A DNA stretch of 64,000 bases from DATAGF01 sp963835685 (GCA_963835685.1 CAWIGI010000011.1:93417-157416); one strand, 5' to 3'. Positions 43,354 through 51,636 are shown, numbered from the stretch's first letter. Notes: generated by a model from the sequence alone, not told the origin. Made by a program: numbers and translations.

Positions 43354-43393
43354 TTATGAGTCCCCTGCTCTAACCAGCTGAGCTACACGCCCT
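43354..43393 (-). repeat. Exact 5' half of the CAT tRNA (attachment-site junction)
   Basis: 40 bp identical to 38740-38779: anticodon loop, anticodon 5' stem, D-arm and acceptor 5' strand. Identity begins exactly at the loop (TTATGAG on the + strand); left of it is element sequence. It ends 11 bp before the DUF1385 stop, so the chromosome resumes here. Not a functional tRNA. Confidence 0.85.
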
Positions 43394-43403
43394 GGCGCTC
43401 AGA

Positions 43404-44435
43404 CTAGACCGACGGCTGGGGGTGGCCGAGCGGAGGGGCGGGGTCGGCCTCGGGCTCGTCGGCGGTCTCGGGCGCCTCAGCGCGGGCGCCCTCCGGCACC
43501 TCGAGGGCGACGGCGAGGGCGGCGCAGGCGACCTCGAGCTCCTCGCGGTCCGGCCTCGCCGTGGTGAGGCGCTGGGCCCAGAGGCCCGGCATCGAGAGGA
43601 AGCTCCAGCGGGTGCCCCACAGCTTGGCGGCCTGGCGCTGCAGCTCGAACGCGATGGCGGTGACGATCGGCGCCCCGATCAGCCGGGTCGCGATCAGCGC
43701 CGGGTAGGTGAAGATGCCGGTGATCGCCAGGACCGCTCCGTAGACGGCGATCGAGACCACGGCCGACACGACGAGGAACGAGGTGCCGCACCGCGGATGG
43801 AAGCGGCTGAACCCGGCGGCGGCCGCGGCGGTGAGCGGCGACCCCGCCTCGTGCGCGGCGATCGCCTGATGCTCGGCCCCGTGGTACTTGAGGATCTTGC
43901 GGAAGGGCGGCAGGAGGCTGAGCAGCCACAGCATCCCCAGCAGGAGGGCGAGGCGGATCGCCGCGTCGGCGATGATGAAGGCCGCGCCGGTGAGGCCGGC
44001 CTCCTTGGCGATCACGACGGGACCGATGCGGAAGAGGGCGATCTGCAGGCCGGCCCCCAGCAGCGCGCCGACGCCCACGGCCACCTTGGTCCAGAAGCCC
44101 GTCCCCTCGACCTCGGACTCCATCTCGTCGGCGACGGAGCCGTCCCGCGCCCTCGCGGCGGCGATCTCCTCCCAGCGCAGCCGCTCGCCGATCGCCAGGG
44201 ACCTCTGGCCGGTGATCAGCGCCGTCCGGATCGCGACCACCCCGCGCATCAGCGGCAGGCGCGTCCACGGCGCGGTCGGAGGCTCCAGGTCGAAGCCCTC
44301 GGTGACGATCGCGCCGTCCTCCTCGCGCCGCACCGCCACGCCCACGCGGGTGCGGGTGCGCATCATCACCCCGCCCGGGAGAGCGCTTCCGCCGACCATC
44401 CCGGCCGGCCGATCGGTTCTGCGGCGTTCGCGCAC
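43404..44435 (-). CDS. DUF1385 family membrane protein
   Basis: 343 residues. The DUF1385 hallmarks are LKYHGAEHQAIAAHEAG and HPRCGTSFLVV, and the N-terminal GGVMMRTRTRVGVAVR. Several membrane helices (KVAVGVGALLGAGLQIALF, IIADAAIRLALLLGMLWLL, VVSAVVSIAVYGAVLAITG). Function is unknown though widespread in Gram-positives and Thermotogae. Leftward; downstream comes the tRNA 5' half, consistent with the tRNA once following it. Confidence 0.88.
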   Translation of the reverse strand: MRERRRTDRPAGMVGGSALPGGVMMRTRTRVGVAVRREEDGAIVTEGFDLEPPTAPWTRLPLMRGVVAIRTALITGQRSLAIGERLRWEEIAAARARDGSVADEMESEVEGTGFWTKVAVGVGALLGAGLQIALFRIGPVVIAKEAGLTGAAFIIADAAIRLALLLGMLWLLSLLPPFRKILKYHGAEHQAIAAHEAGSPLTAAAAAGFSRFHPRCGTSFLVVSAVVSIAVYGAVLAITGIFTYPALIATRLIGAPIVTAIAFELQRQAAKLWGTRWSFLSMPGLWAQRLTTARPDREELEVACAALAVALEVPEGARAEAPETADEPEADPAPPLGHPQPSV

Positions 44436-44446
44436 GGCCCCCGATT

Positions 44447-44773
44447 CTAGGGGACCCGGTTCCCCGCCCCCTCCGCGGCGGTGACGTCACCCAGGAGCGC
44501 GACCGCGAGCTCCGTGAGCTGGGCGTCGGCCATCCCGGCCACCTTCAGGGCCTCCTTGGCCAGGCGGCTGCCGTCGCGGGCCGCGTCGGCCATCCCGAGC
44601 CGCACCTCGATCCGGAACGTCGCCGACACGCGCCGGCGGCGGCCGTCCTGGCTGGTGCCCTCGAGGCCGTCGGCGCCGGGCATGGCCTCGAGTGCCCTCG
44701 AGAGCTGGGCGGCGGCGTTCCTCGCGAGCGGCCTGCTCGCCACGGCGCTGAACTCGACCCGGTACTCCTGCAC
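44447..44773 (-). CDS. Hypothetical protein
   Basis: 108 residues: YRVEFSAVASRPLARNAAAQ, RRVSATFRIEVRLGMADAAR, SRLAKEALKVAGMADAQLTE. An alternating alpha/beta pattern of about 100 residues but no recognised family. It may be co-transcribed with the DUF1385 gene 11 bp downstream. Confidence 0.55.
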   Translation of the reverse strand: MQEYRVEFSAVASRPLARNAAAQLSRALEAMPGADGLEGTSQDGRRRRVSATFRIEVRLGMADAARDGSRLAKEALKVAGMADAQLTELAVALLGDVTAAEGAGNRVP

Positions 44774-44801
44774 GGCCTCGACCCCCCTGTGGGGCGGGAG
44801 A

Positions 44802-45317
44802 CTAGCCGCCTCCCCGGCGGGCCTCGTCCTGCCAGCGCAGGGCGGCGTCGGCGTCGGCCGCGGCGTCGAGCCGCTCGAGCTCCTCGACCCGCCGCCCCGG
44901 CATGACCTCGGCGTCGACCGTCCAGCTCCAGACGCGGCCCGCGACCCGCCTGACGAGGCCGATCCGGTGGGCGGGGCCCGGCTCTCCCATCGCGACGAGG
45001 TGCTCCGCCAGCGCCGGGTGCGGGCCGAGCGCCAGGGTGATGCGGCCGGCGGCGTCCAGGAGGTAGGGGCCGGCGCCCTCCGAGAGGAGGACCGGCAGGG
45101 CGACCTCCACCAGCGCGCCGTCCCATTCGGCGGGATCCATCCGCCCGAGCTCGGGGATCACCGCCTGGGCCTCGGTCCGGGCGATGCCGGGGAAGCGCGC
45201 CGACCCGTCGGGGAAGCCGAGTGCCCACCGCCGGGTGGGGTCGCCCGAGCCGGCGGGGGCGGCCGGCGCAGGTCGGAGGGCGATGGCCGGCCGAGCCGCG
45301 TCGGACGCGTCGCTCAC
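44802..45317 (-). CDS. Hypothetical protein
   Basis: 171 residues from GTG 45317. Contains RWALGFPDGSARFPGIARTE, VEVALPVLLSEGAGPYLLDA, ITLALGPHPALAEHLV and HRIGLVRRVAGRVWSW. Beta-rich; no family recognised. Divergent from the alcohol dehydrogenase with a 40-bp gap between starts. The following small gene starts 28 bp after its stop. Confidence 0.55.
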   Translation of the reverse strand: MSDASDAARPAIALRPAPAAPAGSGDPTRRWALGFPDGSARFPGIARTEAQAVIPELGRMDPAEWDGALVEVALPVLLSEGAGPYLLDAAGRITLALGPHPALAEHLVAMGEPGPAHRIGLVRRVAGRVWSWTVDAEVMPGRRVEELERLDAAADADAALRWQDEARRGGG

Positions 45318-45357
45318 GGGCCCCAGGATAGGTGGCCGGCGGCTAGCCTCGGCCCCG

Positions 45358-46359
45358 ATGCTGGCGATGGTGCTGCGACGCCCGGGTCCCGCCGCGTCCG
45401 CGCCCCTCGAGGCGGACGAGCGCCCCGGCCCCGTGCCCGGCCAGGGCGAGATCGTCATCGCCGTGTCGGCCTGCGCGGTCTGCCGGACCGACCTCCAGCT
45501 CTGCGAGGGCGACCTCGAGGCGCGGCGCCTCCCGGTCGTCCCCGGTCACCAGGCCGTGGGGCGGGTGGCGGCCGTCGGCCCGGGGGTCCGCGGCTGGCGC
45601 GAGGGCGACCGCGCGGGCGCCTACTGGCTGGCCGGAGCAGACGGCACCTGCCGCCACTGCCGGGCCGGGCGCGAGAACCTCTGCGAGTCGGCGGCCTTCA
45701 CGGGCTGGGACGCCGACGGCGGCTTCGCCGAGCGGATGCTCGTCAGGGCCGACTACGCCGCCCGCCTGCCCGAGGGCCCCGAGGACCAGGCGCTCGCCCC
45801 GCTGCTGTGCGGGGGGGTCATCGGCCACCGCGCCCTCCGCCTCACCGGGATCGCCCCGGGCGGCCGCCTCGGCCTCTACGGCTTCGGCGCCTCGGCGCTG
45901 TGCACGATCCAGGTGGCCGTCCACATGGGCTGCGAGGTCGTGGTGGCGACGCGCTCGGAGGAGGAGCGCGAGCGGGCCCGTGCGCTCGGCGCGACCTGGA
46001 CCGGCTCCTACTCCGACCGGCCGCCCGCGCCCCTCGACGCCGCGATCACCTTCGCGCCGGCGGGCGACGTCGTCGCGGCCGCGCTGGCGGCGGTCAACCG
46101 CGGCGGGACGGTGGTGGTGAACGCGATCCACCTCGACCGCCTGCCCGAGATGCCCTACGAGATGCTCTGGTGGGAGCGCTCGCTTCGCAGCGTCGCCAAC
46201 GTGACCCGGGCCGACGCGGCGGAATTCCTCGAGCTCGCCGCCCAGATCCCGGTGCGCACGGCCGTCGAGGCCCATCCCCTGGAGGACGCCAACGTCGCCC
46301 TCGCCAGGCTGGCGAGGGGCGAGGTGCGGGGCGCGGCGGTCCTGACCGCGCCCCGCTGA
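45358..46359 (+). CDS. Zinc-binding alcohol dehydrogenase family protein
   Basis: 333 residues of the MDR superfamily. Catalytic zinc Cys in ACAVCRTDLQLCEGD and His in VVPGHQAVGRV; structural zinc site CRHCRAGRENLC; Rossmann motif LYGFGASALCTIQVA in place of GxGxxG. The GFGASA pattern and length fit the short 'adh_fam_2' subgroup. Probably oxidises or reduces alcohols/aldehydes with NAD(P). Single gene; no frameshift. Confidence 0.88.
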   Translation: MLAMVLRRPGPAASAPLEADERPGPVPGQGEIVIAVSACAVCRTDLQLCEGDLEARRLPVVPGHQAVGRVAAVGPGVRGWREGDRAGAYWLAGADGTCRHCRAGRENLCESAAFTGWDADGGFAERMLVRADYAARLPEGPEDQALAPLLCGGVIGHRALRLTGIAPGGRLGLYGFGASALCTIQVAVHMGCEVVVATRSEEERERARALGATWTGSYSDRPPAPLDAAITFAPAGDVVAAALAAVNRGGTVVVNAIHLDRLPEMPYEMLWWERSLRSVANVTRADAAEFLELAAQIPVRTAVEAHPLEDANVALARLARGEVRGAAVLTAPR

Positions 46360-46382
46360 CCGCGCGCCGCCCGGCGCCGCCG

Positions 46383-46613
46383 TCAGAGGCCGCCGGAGGC
46401 CTTCTTGATCGCCTCCCCGATGGCCTTCTTCAGCCCGTCGCCCACCGCAGGGGCCCAGCCCTTGGCCGCGACCGCGACGGCGGCGATCAGCAGCGTGACC
46501 ATCACGACCACGCCGACGTACTCCACCGTCCCCTGGCCGCGCCGGTCCTGCCGCGCCCGCTCGAGCGCCGTCAGCGCCACGGCGTGGAGCCACGCCCAGA
46601 TCGCGTGTCCCAT
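46383..46613 (-). CDS. Flp/Tad-type prepilin-like protein
   Basis: 76 residues. A short leader ends in RRGQGTVEYVGVVVMVTLLI: Gly at the processing site, Glu at mature position 5, then a hydrophobic helix. That is the class III (type IVb) prepilin signature. The tail is basic/Gly-rich. Convergent with the alcohol dehydrogenase gene. No TadA, TadB/C or prepilin peptidase gene is in the window. Confidence 0.72.
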   Translation of the reverse strand: MGHAIWAWLHAVALTALERARQDRRGQGTVEYVGVVVMVTLLIAAVAVAAKGWAPAVGDGLKKAIGEAIKKASGGL

Positions 46614-46711
46614 CCCTCCGTCCCCCTTCCGTCGTGTGCGATCCGCCTCGATCCTGGCCGGGGGCCTCCCCCGGCTCGACGCCGGGGAGCGCCGTGAGTG
46701 CGCCCGGGGTG

Positions 46712-47326
46712 TCACGGCGTGCGTGGCTGCCGCCCGCCCGGCTGGGCCCGCCGCTCCAGCCACGCCTTGACCGCCTCGACGGCGAGGTCGCCCCCCAGCC
46801 CACCCGCGTCCTCCGAGACCCGGAGCGCCGCCTCGCGCGGCGGCATCGCCCGCAACTCGCGGACGTAGTCCCGCAGGCGCTCGACGTCGAGCCGCGCCCC
46901 GGCGGGCGTGAGGAGGTCGGCGTCGGGGACGGTCAGGAGCTCGCCGAGCGGGTCCTCCAGGAACCGCCTCCCGCGCGCGCCCACGCGCCGGCCGAAGCCG
47001 CGGGCGAAGCGATGGCGCATCTCGACGCCGAGGACGACCGCGTCGCGCGATCCGCGGGCGGCGGCCCGCAGGGCCCGCCCGATCGGCTCGTCGTCGCGGC
47101 CGCGCGGCATCTCGAATGCCGGCGGCGGCAGCGGGTAGCGATGGTCGAAGGGCGCCGGGTCCCGCGACAGGGGCGCCGCGACCGCCTCGACCAGCGCGGG
47201 CGGCCCCGCGGGCGGGCGCACCTCGCGGACGAGCCAGGCCGAGACGGCCGCGAGCAGCAGGGCCACGAGCACGGCGATGCCGATGCTCTCGACGGCGGCC
47301 TGGCCGCGCTCGGCGCTCCGGGACAC
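46712..47326 (-). CDS. TadE/TadG-like minor pseudopilin
   Basis: 204 residues from GTG 47326. N-terminal AERGQAAVESIGIAVLVALL gives G|Q...E then a membrane helix, like TadE-type prepilins. The rest is soluble: RYPLPPPAFEMPRGRDDEP, GRALRAAARGSRDAVVLG, DPLGELLTVPDADLLTPAG and DAGGLGGDLAVEAVKAWL. It lies upstream of the Flp-like gene and likely forms one surface-structure operon with it. Confidence 0.62.
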   Translation of the reverse strand: MSRSAERGQAAVESIGIAVLVALLLAAVSAWLVREVRPPAGPPALVEAVAAPLSRDPAPFDHRYPLPPPAFEMPRGRDDEPIGRALRAAARGSRDAVVLGVEMRHRFARGFGRRVGARGRRFLEDPLGELLTVPDADLLTPAGARLDVERLRDYVRELRAMPPREAALRVSEDAGGLGGDLAVEAVKAWLERRAQPGGRQPRTP

Positions 47327-47484
47327 GGCGCCGACGCTAGGCGGGTCCCCGGCACGCCTCCGCACCGGATGGACGCGAAACGCGAACGGCCCCGTGACGG
47401 GGGCCGCGCGCCGCCTGACCCCGGGCGGGGCGTGTGCGAATATCGGGACGCCCACGCCGGCGAGCTCGTTTCGAGGAGGCGCAG

Positions 47485-47877
47485 ATGACGGTCCTGGACA
47501 ACCTTGCCAAGCAGGCGAACCGGCTCGCGACCGACGTCCAGACGTCGCTCAAGCGCGCCCGCGTGGAGGGCGAGCGCCGTCTCCTGCAGCGCCATCACCG
47601 CACCGCGCTCGAGGAGCTCGGGGAGCGCGCCTACGAGCTCGTGAAGGCGGGGCAGCTCCCCGAGGAGCCGCTCGCCGCCGAGATCGCGGCGGTCAACGCG
47701 AAGCTGATGGAGATCGAGGGGAAGGTCGCCGAGATCGACTCCCTCCACGGCGACGAGGACGCGCCCGCCGGCGACCCCTCCCAGGACGCCTTCCCCATGG
47801 TCGGCGACGAGCCGTCCGGGCCCACCCCCGGCCCCGGCTGGGACGCCGCGGACCGCTTCTTCAAGCGCGATTCGTGA
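47485..47877 (+). CDS. Helical hypothetical protein
   Basis: 130 residues from ATG 47485 (GGAGGC upstream). KQANRLATDVQTSLKRARVE then ALEELGERAYELVKAGQLPE and AAVNAKLMEIEGKVAEIDSL: a long helical coiled coil, then an acidic Pro-rich tail. Resembles small proteins annotated next to zinc-ribbon genes in actinobacteria, as here. Function unknown. Confidence 0.62.
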   Translation: MTVLDNLAKQANRLATDVQTSLKRARVEGERRLLQRHHRTALEELGERAYELVKAGQLPEEPLAAEIAAVNAKLMEIEGKVAEIDSLHGDEDAPAGDPSQDAFPMVGDEPSGPTPGPGWDAADRFFKRDS

Positions 47878-48013
47878 CGGAGAAGCCCCTGCGCAGAGCG
47901 TGTGACACCGCCCTTCGGCGGGTGGTTGCGGGGGCCATATGCGGGTGTATGCTTGCGGCTCGGCCGGGAGGACGTGGGGACCGCCCGTCGCGATTCTGAG
48001 GGGAGCCACCGGC

Positions 48014-48292
48014 GTGAGAGCCGAGTCCGATCTTCAGGGACATCACCGCCAGGAGGCCCCCGCCTGTCACCGCTGCGGCCTCCCGCTCCTGGCCGAGGCG
48101 CGCTTCTGCCCCTACTGCGAGCGGTGGCTCGACGAGGGGGGCCTGCCGAGGCTGCTCGCGCGGCGCCGGAGCGCCATCGACGGCGGCGCTCGGCGCATCG
48201 CCGGCGTGTCCGAGCGCGTCCTGCTCGTGATCGGCCTGACGCTGTTCACGCTGGTCGCCGCGGCGAGCATCATCGCCGCAGTAGCCACCTAG
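48014..48292 (+). CDS. Zinc-ribbon membrane protein
   Basis: 92 residues from GTG 48014: ACHRCGLPLLAEARFCPYCE (two CxxC knuckles), a basic linker, and a C-terminal helix VLLVIGLTLFTLVAAASII. A short tail-anchored zinc ribbon. An in-frame ATG at 47939 would add a basic stretch and is less likely. Follows the helical protein by 136 bp and precedes another zinc-ribbon gene. Confidence 0.62.
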   Translation: MRAESDLQGHHRQEAPACHRCGLPLLAEARFCPYCERWLDEGGLPRLLARRRSAIDGGARRIAGVSERVLLVIGLTLFTLVAAASIIAAVAT

Positions 48293-48374
48293 GCCGCCCG
48301 CCCGACACGAGGCGGCGCCGGCGCGCGGGCGACGTGCGGCCCGCGGCCACCTGCGACGGAGGTCGATCCGACCG

Positions 48375-48551
48375 ATGCCGAGCGTTCACGAAGACGAGCA
48401 GTTCGAGGTCGGTGACGAGGTCACCGGCTCCTTCCGCTGCGCCGAGTGCGACCTGCTGGTGAAGTCGCCGAAGGAGAGCGACGGGATCCTCGTGCTGCCC
48501 CTCTGCCCGCTGTGCGGCGCCGAGGAGTGGCGCCGCGTCCCCGCCGCCTAG
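48375..48551 (+). CDS. Small zinc-ribbon protein
   Basis: 58 residues: MPSVHEDEQFEVGDEVTGSF, then CAECDLLVKSP and LCPLCGAEEWRRVP. Two CxxC knuckles about 24 residues apart, a rubredoxin-like zinc ribbon. Compact and complete. It ends with a 4-nt overlap of the convergent membrane gene. Confidence 0.7.
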   Translation: MPSVHEDEQFEVGDEVTGSFRCAECDLLVKSPKESDGILVLPLCPLCGAEEWRRVPAA

Positions 48552-49096
48552 GGCGTCCGCGCCGACAGGGAGGCGTGGCGGGCGAGGAAGGCGGCCTCCG
48601 CCCGCAGCAGCGCCACCTGGGCCGCGCGCACCGGCCGGGGAAGCGTGCCGCGCAGGGCGAGCCAGCCGCAGCCGAGGAGCCACGCCGGGATGAGCGCCGC
48701 GCCCGCGACGAACAGCGCGAGCGCGTGCGGCAGGCCGGCGGCCAGTCGCAGCATCGCGGTCGCGGCGGTCGGCCGTCCCGAGAGGTCGACCGAGAGCCGC
48801 ACCGGCGGGTCGGCGTCCAGCGGTGGCCGCTCGACCAGGAGCATCCCGAAGGCCCGCACCCACACGAGCCACTCGAGCGCCGCGGCCACGCGCGGACCGT
48901 CGTCGCGCAGGTACTCGTCGGCGCGCCGGGCGGCCAGGTGCAGGCCGGCCACGGGCGGGATCACCAGGTAGGCGGTCGGGAGGATCCACCCTCCGAAGGG
49001 CCCGACGACCCCCAGCGGCAGGAGGGCCAGGGCGCGGAGCGGGCCGCGGCGCCGCGGCGGCGCCGGGTCGAGGGCCAGCGCCGCCGTGCGGCTCAG
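48548..49096 (-). CDS. DUF4389-like membrane protein, start unclear
   Basis: About 182 residues. GPLRALALLPLGVVGPFGGW, YLVIPPVAGLHLAARRADEY, HALALFVAGAALIPAWLLG and a C-terminal AFLARHASL, the ending typical of DUF4389 proteins. Three to four membrane helices. No ATG/GTG fits at the N-terminus; CTG at 49096 overlaps the GYD stop (CTGA) and is the best candidate, implying coupling. Confidence 0.55.
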   Translation of the reverse strand: MSRTAALALDPAPPRRRGPLRALALLPLGVVGPFGGWILPTAYLVIPPVAGLHLAARRADEYLRDDGPRVAAALEWLVWVRAFGMLLVERPPLDADPPVRLSVDLSGRPTAATAMLRLAAGLPHALALFVAGAALIPAWLLGCGWLALRGTLPRPVRAAQVALLRAEAAFLARHASLSARTP

Positions 49097-49389
49097 GTCG
49101 CGGCCTCCTCCAGCGACGCGATGAGCTCGCTCACCGGGATCGCGGCAAGGGTCTCGAAGCTCGCGCTCCCGCGCGAGGCGAGCTCCACGGCGAGCCGCGA
49201 GATCACCCGCTCGTCGGGCGCCTCGACGACGCTCAGGAAGTCGTAGGCGCCCAGCAGGAACCACTGGCGCAGCACGCGGCCGCCGAGCGCCTCGATCTCG
49301 CGGTTCACCTCCAGCAGCCGCTCGGGCGTCGCCTCGAGCGTCCGCAGGCCCTGCGGGGTCAGGGTCGAGAGCAGCAGGAACGTCCGCAT
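49093..49389 (-). CDS. GYD domain protein
   Basis: 98 residues: FLLLSTLTPQGLRTLEATPE, then GGRVLRQWFLLGAYDFLSVV and EAPDERVISRLAVELASRGS. The LGAYDFL motif corresponds to the GYD signature. Likely in one operon with the membrane gene downstream (overlap) and the cobalamin-binding protein upstream. Second GYD protein of the window. Confidence 0.82.
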   Translation of the reverse strand: MRTFLLLSTLTPQGLRTLEATPERLLEVNREIEALGGRVLRQWFLLGAYDFLSVVEAPDERVISRLAVELASRGSASFETLAAIPVSELIASLEEAAT

Positions 49390-49398
49390 CGGCCGAGT

Positions 49399-50295
49399 CT
49401 ACCCGCGAGCCGCGACCGCGGACGCGACCGCCCGAGGGTGCAGCACCGGGACCAGGGCCTCGACCCCGTCAACCAGCCGCGGCCCGGGCCGGCTGAAGTG
49501 GGAGCCGCTGTCCAGGGCGGCGACGCGGCCCTCGCGCACCGCCCTCATGCCGCCGTACCGCTCGTGGAACCGGTCACGCGCGAGCGCGGCGAGCGTCTCG
49601 GCGCGGCTCAATCCGCAGGGCATCAGCAGCAGGACGTCGGGGTCGGCGGCGACCACGTCCTCCGGGCGCGCCGCCACGGAGGGGCGTCCCGGCCGCCCCA
49701 AGGGGTCGTGGCCGCCGGCGAGGGCCACCTGCTCCGGCACCCAGTGCCCGGCCACGTAGGGCGGGTCGAGCCACTCCAGGCACACCGCCCGAACCGGCGG
49801 GAGGCCCGCCGTGGCCTCGCCGGCGCGATCGAGGCGCTCGCGCAGCCCCGCCGCGACGCGGGCGCCGGCGTCCGCGGCTCCGACCGCCTCCCCCACCCGC
49901 ACGACGCATTCGAGCACGTCGCCCAGCGTCTCCGGCTCGAGCGACAGCACCTCGGGCCGGCTCGGGATCGACCGCGCCGCGGCCTCCACCTCGCCCCGCT
50001 CGACCGCGCAGACGCCGCAGAGGGCCTGGGTGACGATCAGGTCCGGCCGCGCCCGCGCGAGGGCCTCCGCGTCGAGCCGGTAGAGGCCGCCGCCCTCGTC
50101 CATCGCCTCGCCCACGGCGCGGTCGATCTCGGCCGAGCCCATCTCGCTCCGGTCGAGCCGGTCGGCGGTGACCGCCGGCACCGACGCGACCTCCGGCGGC
50201 CAGTCGCACTCGTGCGTGCGGCCCACGAGCCGGTCCCCGCGCCCGACCGCGGCCACCATCTCCGTCGCGCCGGGGATGAGGGAGACGATCCTCAC
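49399..50295 (-). CDS. Cobalamin-binding (BtuF-like) protein without signal peptide
   Basis: 298 residues of the helical-backbone metal-receptor fold. MRIVSLIPGATEMVAAVGRG and VGRTHECDWPPEVASVP match the family start; RPDLIVTQALCGVCAVE, EWLDPPYVAGHWVPEQ and DPDVLLLMPCGLSRAETLA follow. BtuF proteins deliver B12 to BtuCD, but this form lacks a signal peptide and no transporter lies nearby, as with other cytosolic-looking members, so the role is uncertain. Confidence 0.82.
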   Translation of the reverse strand: MRIVSLIPGATEMVAAVGRGDRLVGRTHECDWPPEVASVPAVTADRLDRSEMGSAEIDRAVGEAMDEGGGLYRLDAEALARARPDLIVTQALCGVCAVERGEVEAAARSIPSRPEVLSLEPETLGDVLECVVRVGEAVGAADAGARVAAGLRERLDRAGEATAGLPPVRAVCLEWLDPPYVAGHWVPEQVALAGGHDPLGRPGRPSVAARPEDVVAADPDVLLLMPCGLSRAETLAALARDRFHERYGGMRAVREGRVAALDSGSHFSRPGPRLVDGVEALVPVLHPRAVASAVAARG

Positions 50296-50355
50296 GGCGC
50301 CGCCCAGGGGCCGGGGCTACACTGCCCCACGGCCGGCCCCCGTCCCGAGGTGAGC

Positions 50356-50688
50356 ATGCAGCGCGACTCCGACCCTTCGCCGAACGAGCTCCAGAAGGCC
50401 CTGCTGGGCTACGACCCGACCTCCCTCGAGACCTCCTTGATCGACTGGACCAAGGAGAACTGGCCGATGGCCGCGCGGGCGATGGTCTACAACCGCTCGG
50501 AGGCGGACAAGACCGTGCAGGGCGTCAGCGGCATCCGCAGCGACGACGCCCGCCTCGCGCTCGAGGTGGCCGCCAGGGTGGCGATCTCCGAGCGTGAGCT
50601 GGTGTGCCGCGCGATCGCCCACGTCCTGCCCGGCTGGCTCGAGGAGACCTACGGCCTGCGCCCGGACGGCACGGGCTCAGGCGGCTGA
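50356..50688 (+). CDS. Hypothetical protein
   Basis: 110 residues: PNELQKALLGYDPTSLETSL, WTKENWPMAARAMVYNRSEA and ARVAISERELVCRAIAHVLP, then a Gly-rich end. Helical, probably cytosolic. No family recognised. Divergent from the cobalamin-binding gene, tail overlapping the rhodanese gene by 12 nt. Confidence 0.5.
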   Translation: MQRDSDPSPNELQKALLGYDPTSLETSLIDWTKENWPMAARAMVYNRSEADKTVQGVSGIRSDDARLALEVAARVAISERELVCRAIAHVLPGWLEETYGLRPDGTGSGG

Positions 50689-51027
50689 GAGCTTCGGCTC
50701 GACCGGGTAGCCGCCCTCGCGCCACGCGTCCCAGCCCCCGACGAGGATGCCGACCCGCGAGCGCCCGTTGTCGACGGCCCAGATCGCGATCTTCAGGCTC
50801 GTCGCGTCTCCCGGGCGGTCGTCGTAGAAGATCAGCTCGCGGCCGTCGGGCAATCCCCCGATCTCGCGCTCGAACTCCATCGGGTTGACCCGGATCGCGC
50901 CCTTCACCTGCTCGTCGGACTCCCGGTAGCCGAGGTCGCGGACGTCGATGGGCTGGACCGCGTCGCCCATCCGGAACGCGGCGGCGAGGTCGACCGGCTG
51001 CCACCGCGAGACGTCATCCCAGGCCAT
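50677..51027 (-). CDS. Rhodanese-like protein without catalytic Cys
   Basis: 116 residues. Rhodanese landmarks: VQPIDVRDLGYRESDEQVKG, ELIFYDDRPGDATSLKIAIW and VGILVGGWDAWREGGYPVEP. The active-site loop usually reads YC(x)5; here it is YDDRPGD, so the thiol is Asp. It cannot transfer sulfur but may bind substrates or partners, as in other inactive rhodanese folds. Overlaps the GGCT-like gene by 14 nt, so co-translated. Confidence 0.82.
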   Translation of the reverse strand: MAWDDVSRWQPVDLAAAFRMGDAVQPIDVRDLGYRESDEQVKGAIRVNPMEFEREIGGLPDGRELIFYDDRPGDATSLKIAIWAVDNGRSRVGILVGGWDAWREGGYPVEPKLSAA

Positions 51028-51616
51028 TCGCCCTCCCTGCCGCTGCGGACCGCTCCAACGCTACCAGCCGCTCGGCGCCGGCCAGCGAGGAGGCCCCGAC
51101 GAGCTCCAGCACGCTCGCCGCATAGGCGTCGGTGAGCGGCGTGCGCACCCCCGCCTCGACCGCTCCCCGCAGGTAGGCGACGCCGTTGCGGGGGCCGCGG
51201 CGCGCGCTCTCCACGGCCCGCCGGGCGAGGGCGGCGGGGGCCATGTCCCGCTCCGTCAGGTTCCGCGGCAGGCTCGCGCTCAGCACCAGGAGGTCGCCGC
51301 CCAGATCCACCCGCACGATCCCGCGCGTGCCGTCCAGGCCCTCGCGCGCGGCCAGCAGCTCCGCCGCGGCGGCCGGCTCCACGCCGTCGGCCAGGTGCAG
51401 CAGGGCGCCCTGCACGGACCCGCCGCGCGGGTGGGGCACGAGCACCGGCCCGCCGCCCCAGCGCCGCGACGCCCGCCCGTACTCGACCGGAAAGGGCGTG
51501 CGCCAGGGCTCCGAGCCGACGACCACGGCCGCCAGCCCCGGGCCGAGGTCATAGAGCAGGGAGCCGTAGGCGAGGATCGCCACCCCGCGCCCGGCCTCGG
51601 GTCGCGCCGTGTCCAC
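51014..51616 (-). CDS. Gamma-glutamylcyclotransferase-like protein
   Basis: 200 residues. N-terminal GVAILAYGSLLYDLGPGL contains the Y-G-S-L motif of the GGCT/AIG2-like fold; PVEYGRASRRWGGGPVLVPH and VQGALLHLADG follow as in the family. The usual catalytic Glu later in the fold cannot be placed confidently. Likely acts on a gamma-glutamyl amide or is a diverged member. Confidence 0.72.
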   Translation of the reverse strand: MDTARPEAGRGVAILAYGSLLYDLGPGLAAVVVGSEPWRTPFPVEYGRASRRWGGGPVLVPHPRGGSVQGALLHLADGVEPAAAAELLAAREGLDGTRGIVRVDLGGDLLVLSASLPRNLTERDMAPAALARRAVESARRGPRNGVAYLRGAVEAGVRTPLTDAYAASVLELVGASSLAGAERLVALERSAAAGRANGLG

Positions 51617-51636
51617 CGGCGGCTACCATCGCCGGG

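Larger units (their letters stand above)
29633..43393. mobile_element. Accessory region: tandem integrative-element remnants at a CAT-anticodon tRNA
   Basis: Bounded on the left by a degenerate tRNA-end copy and on the right by an exact tRNA 5' half at 43354-43393. Inside are one nearly whole tyrosine integrase, one integrase C-terminal fragment, a complete tRNA, an exact tRNA 3' half, pseudogenes and genes with foreign codon use. The tRNA pieces indicate recombination in the anticodon loop. Exact element borders other than at the tRNA pieces are inferred. Confidence 0.65.
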
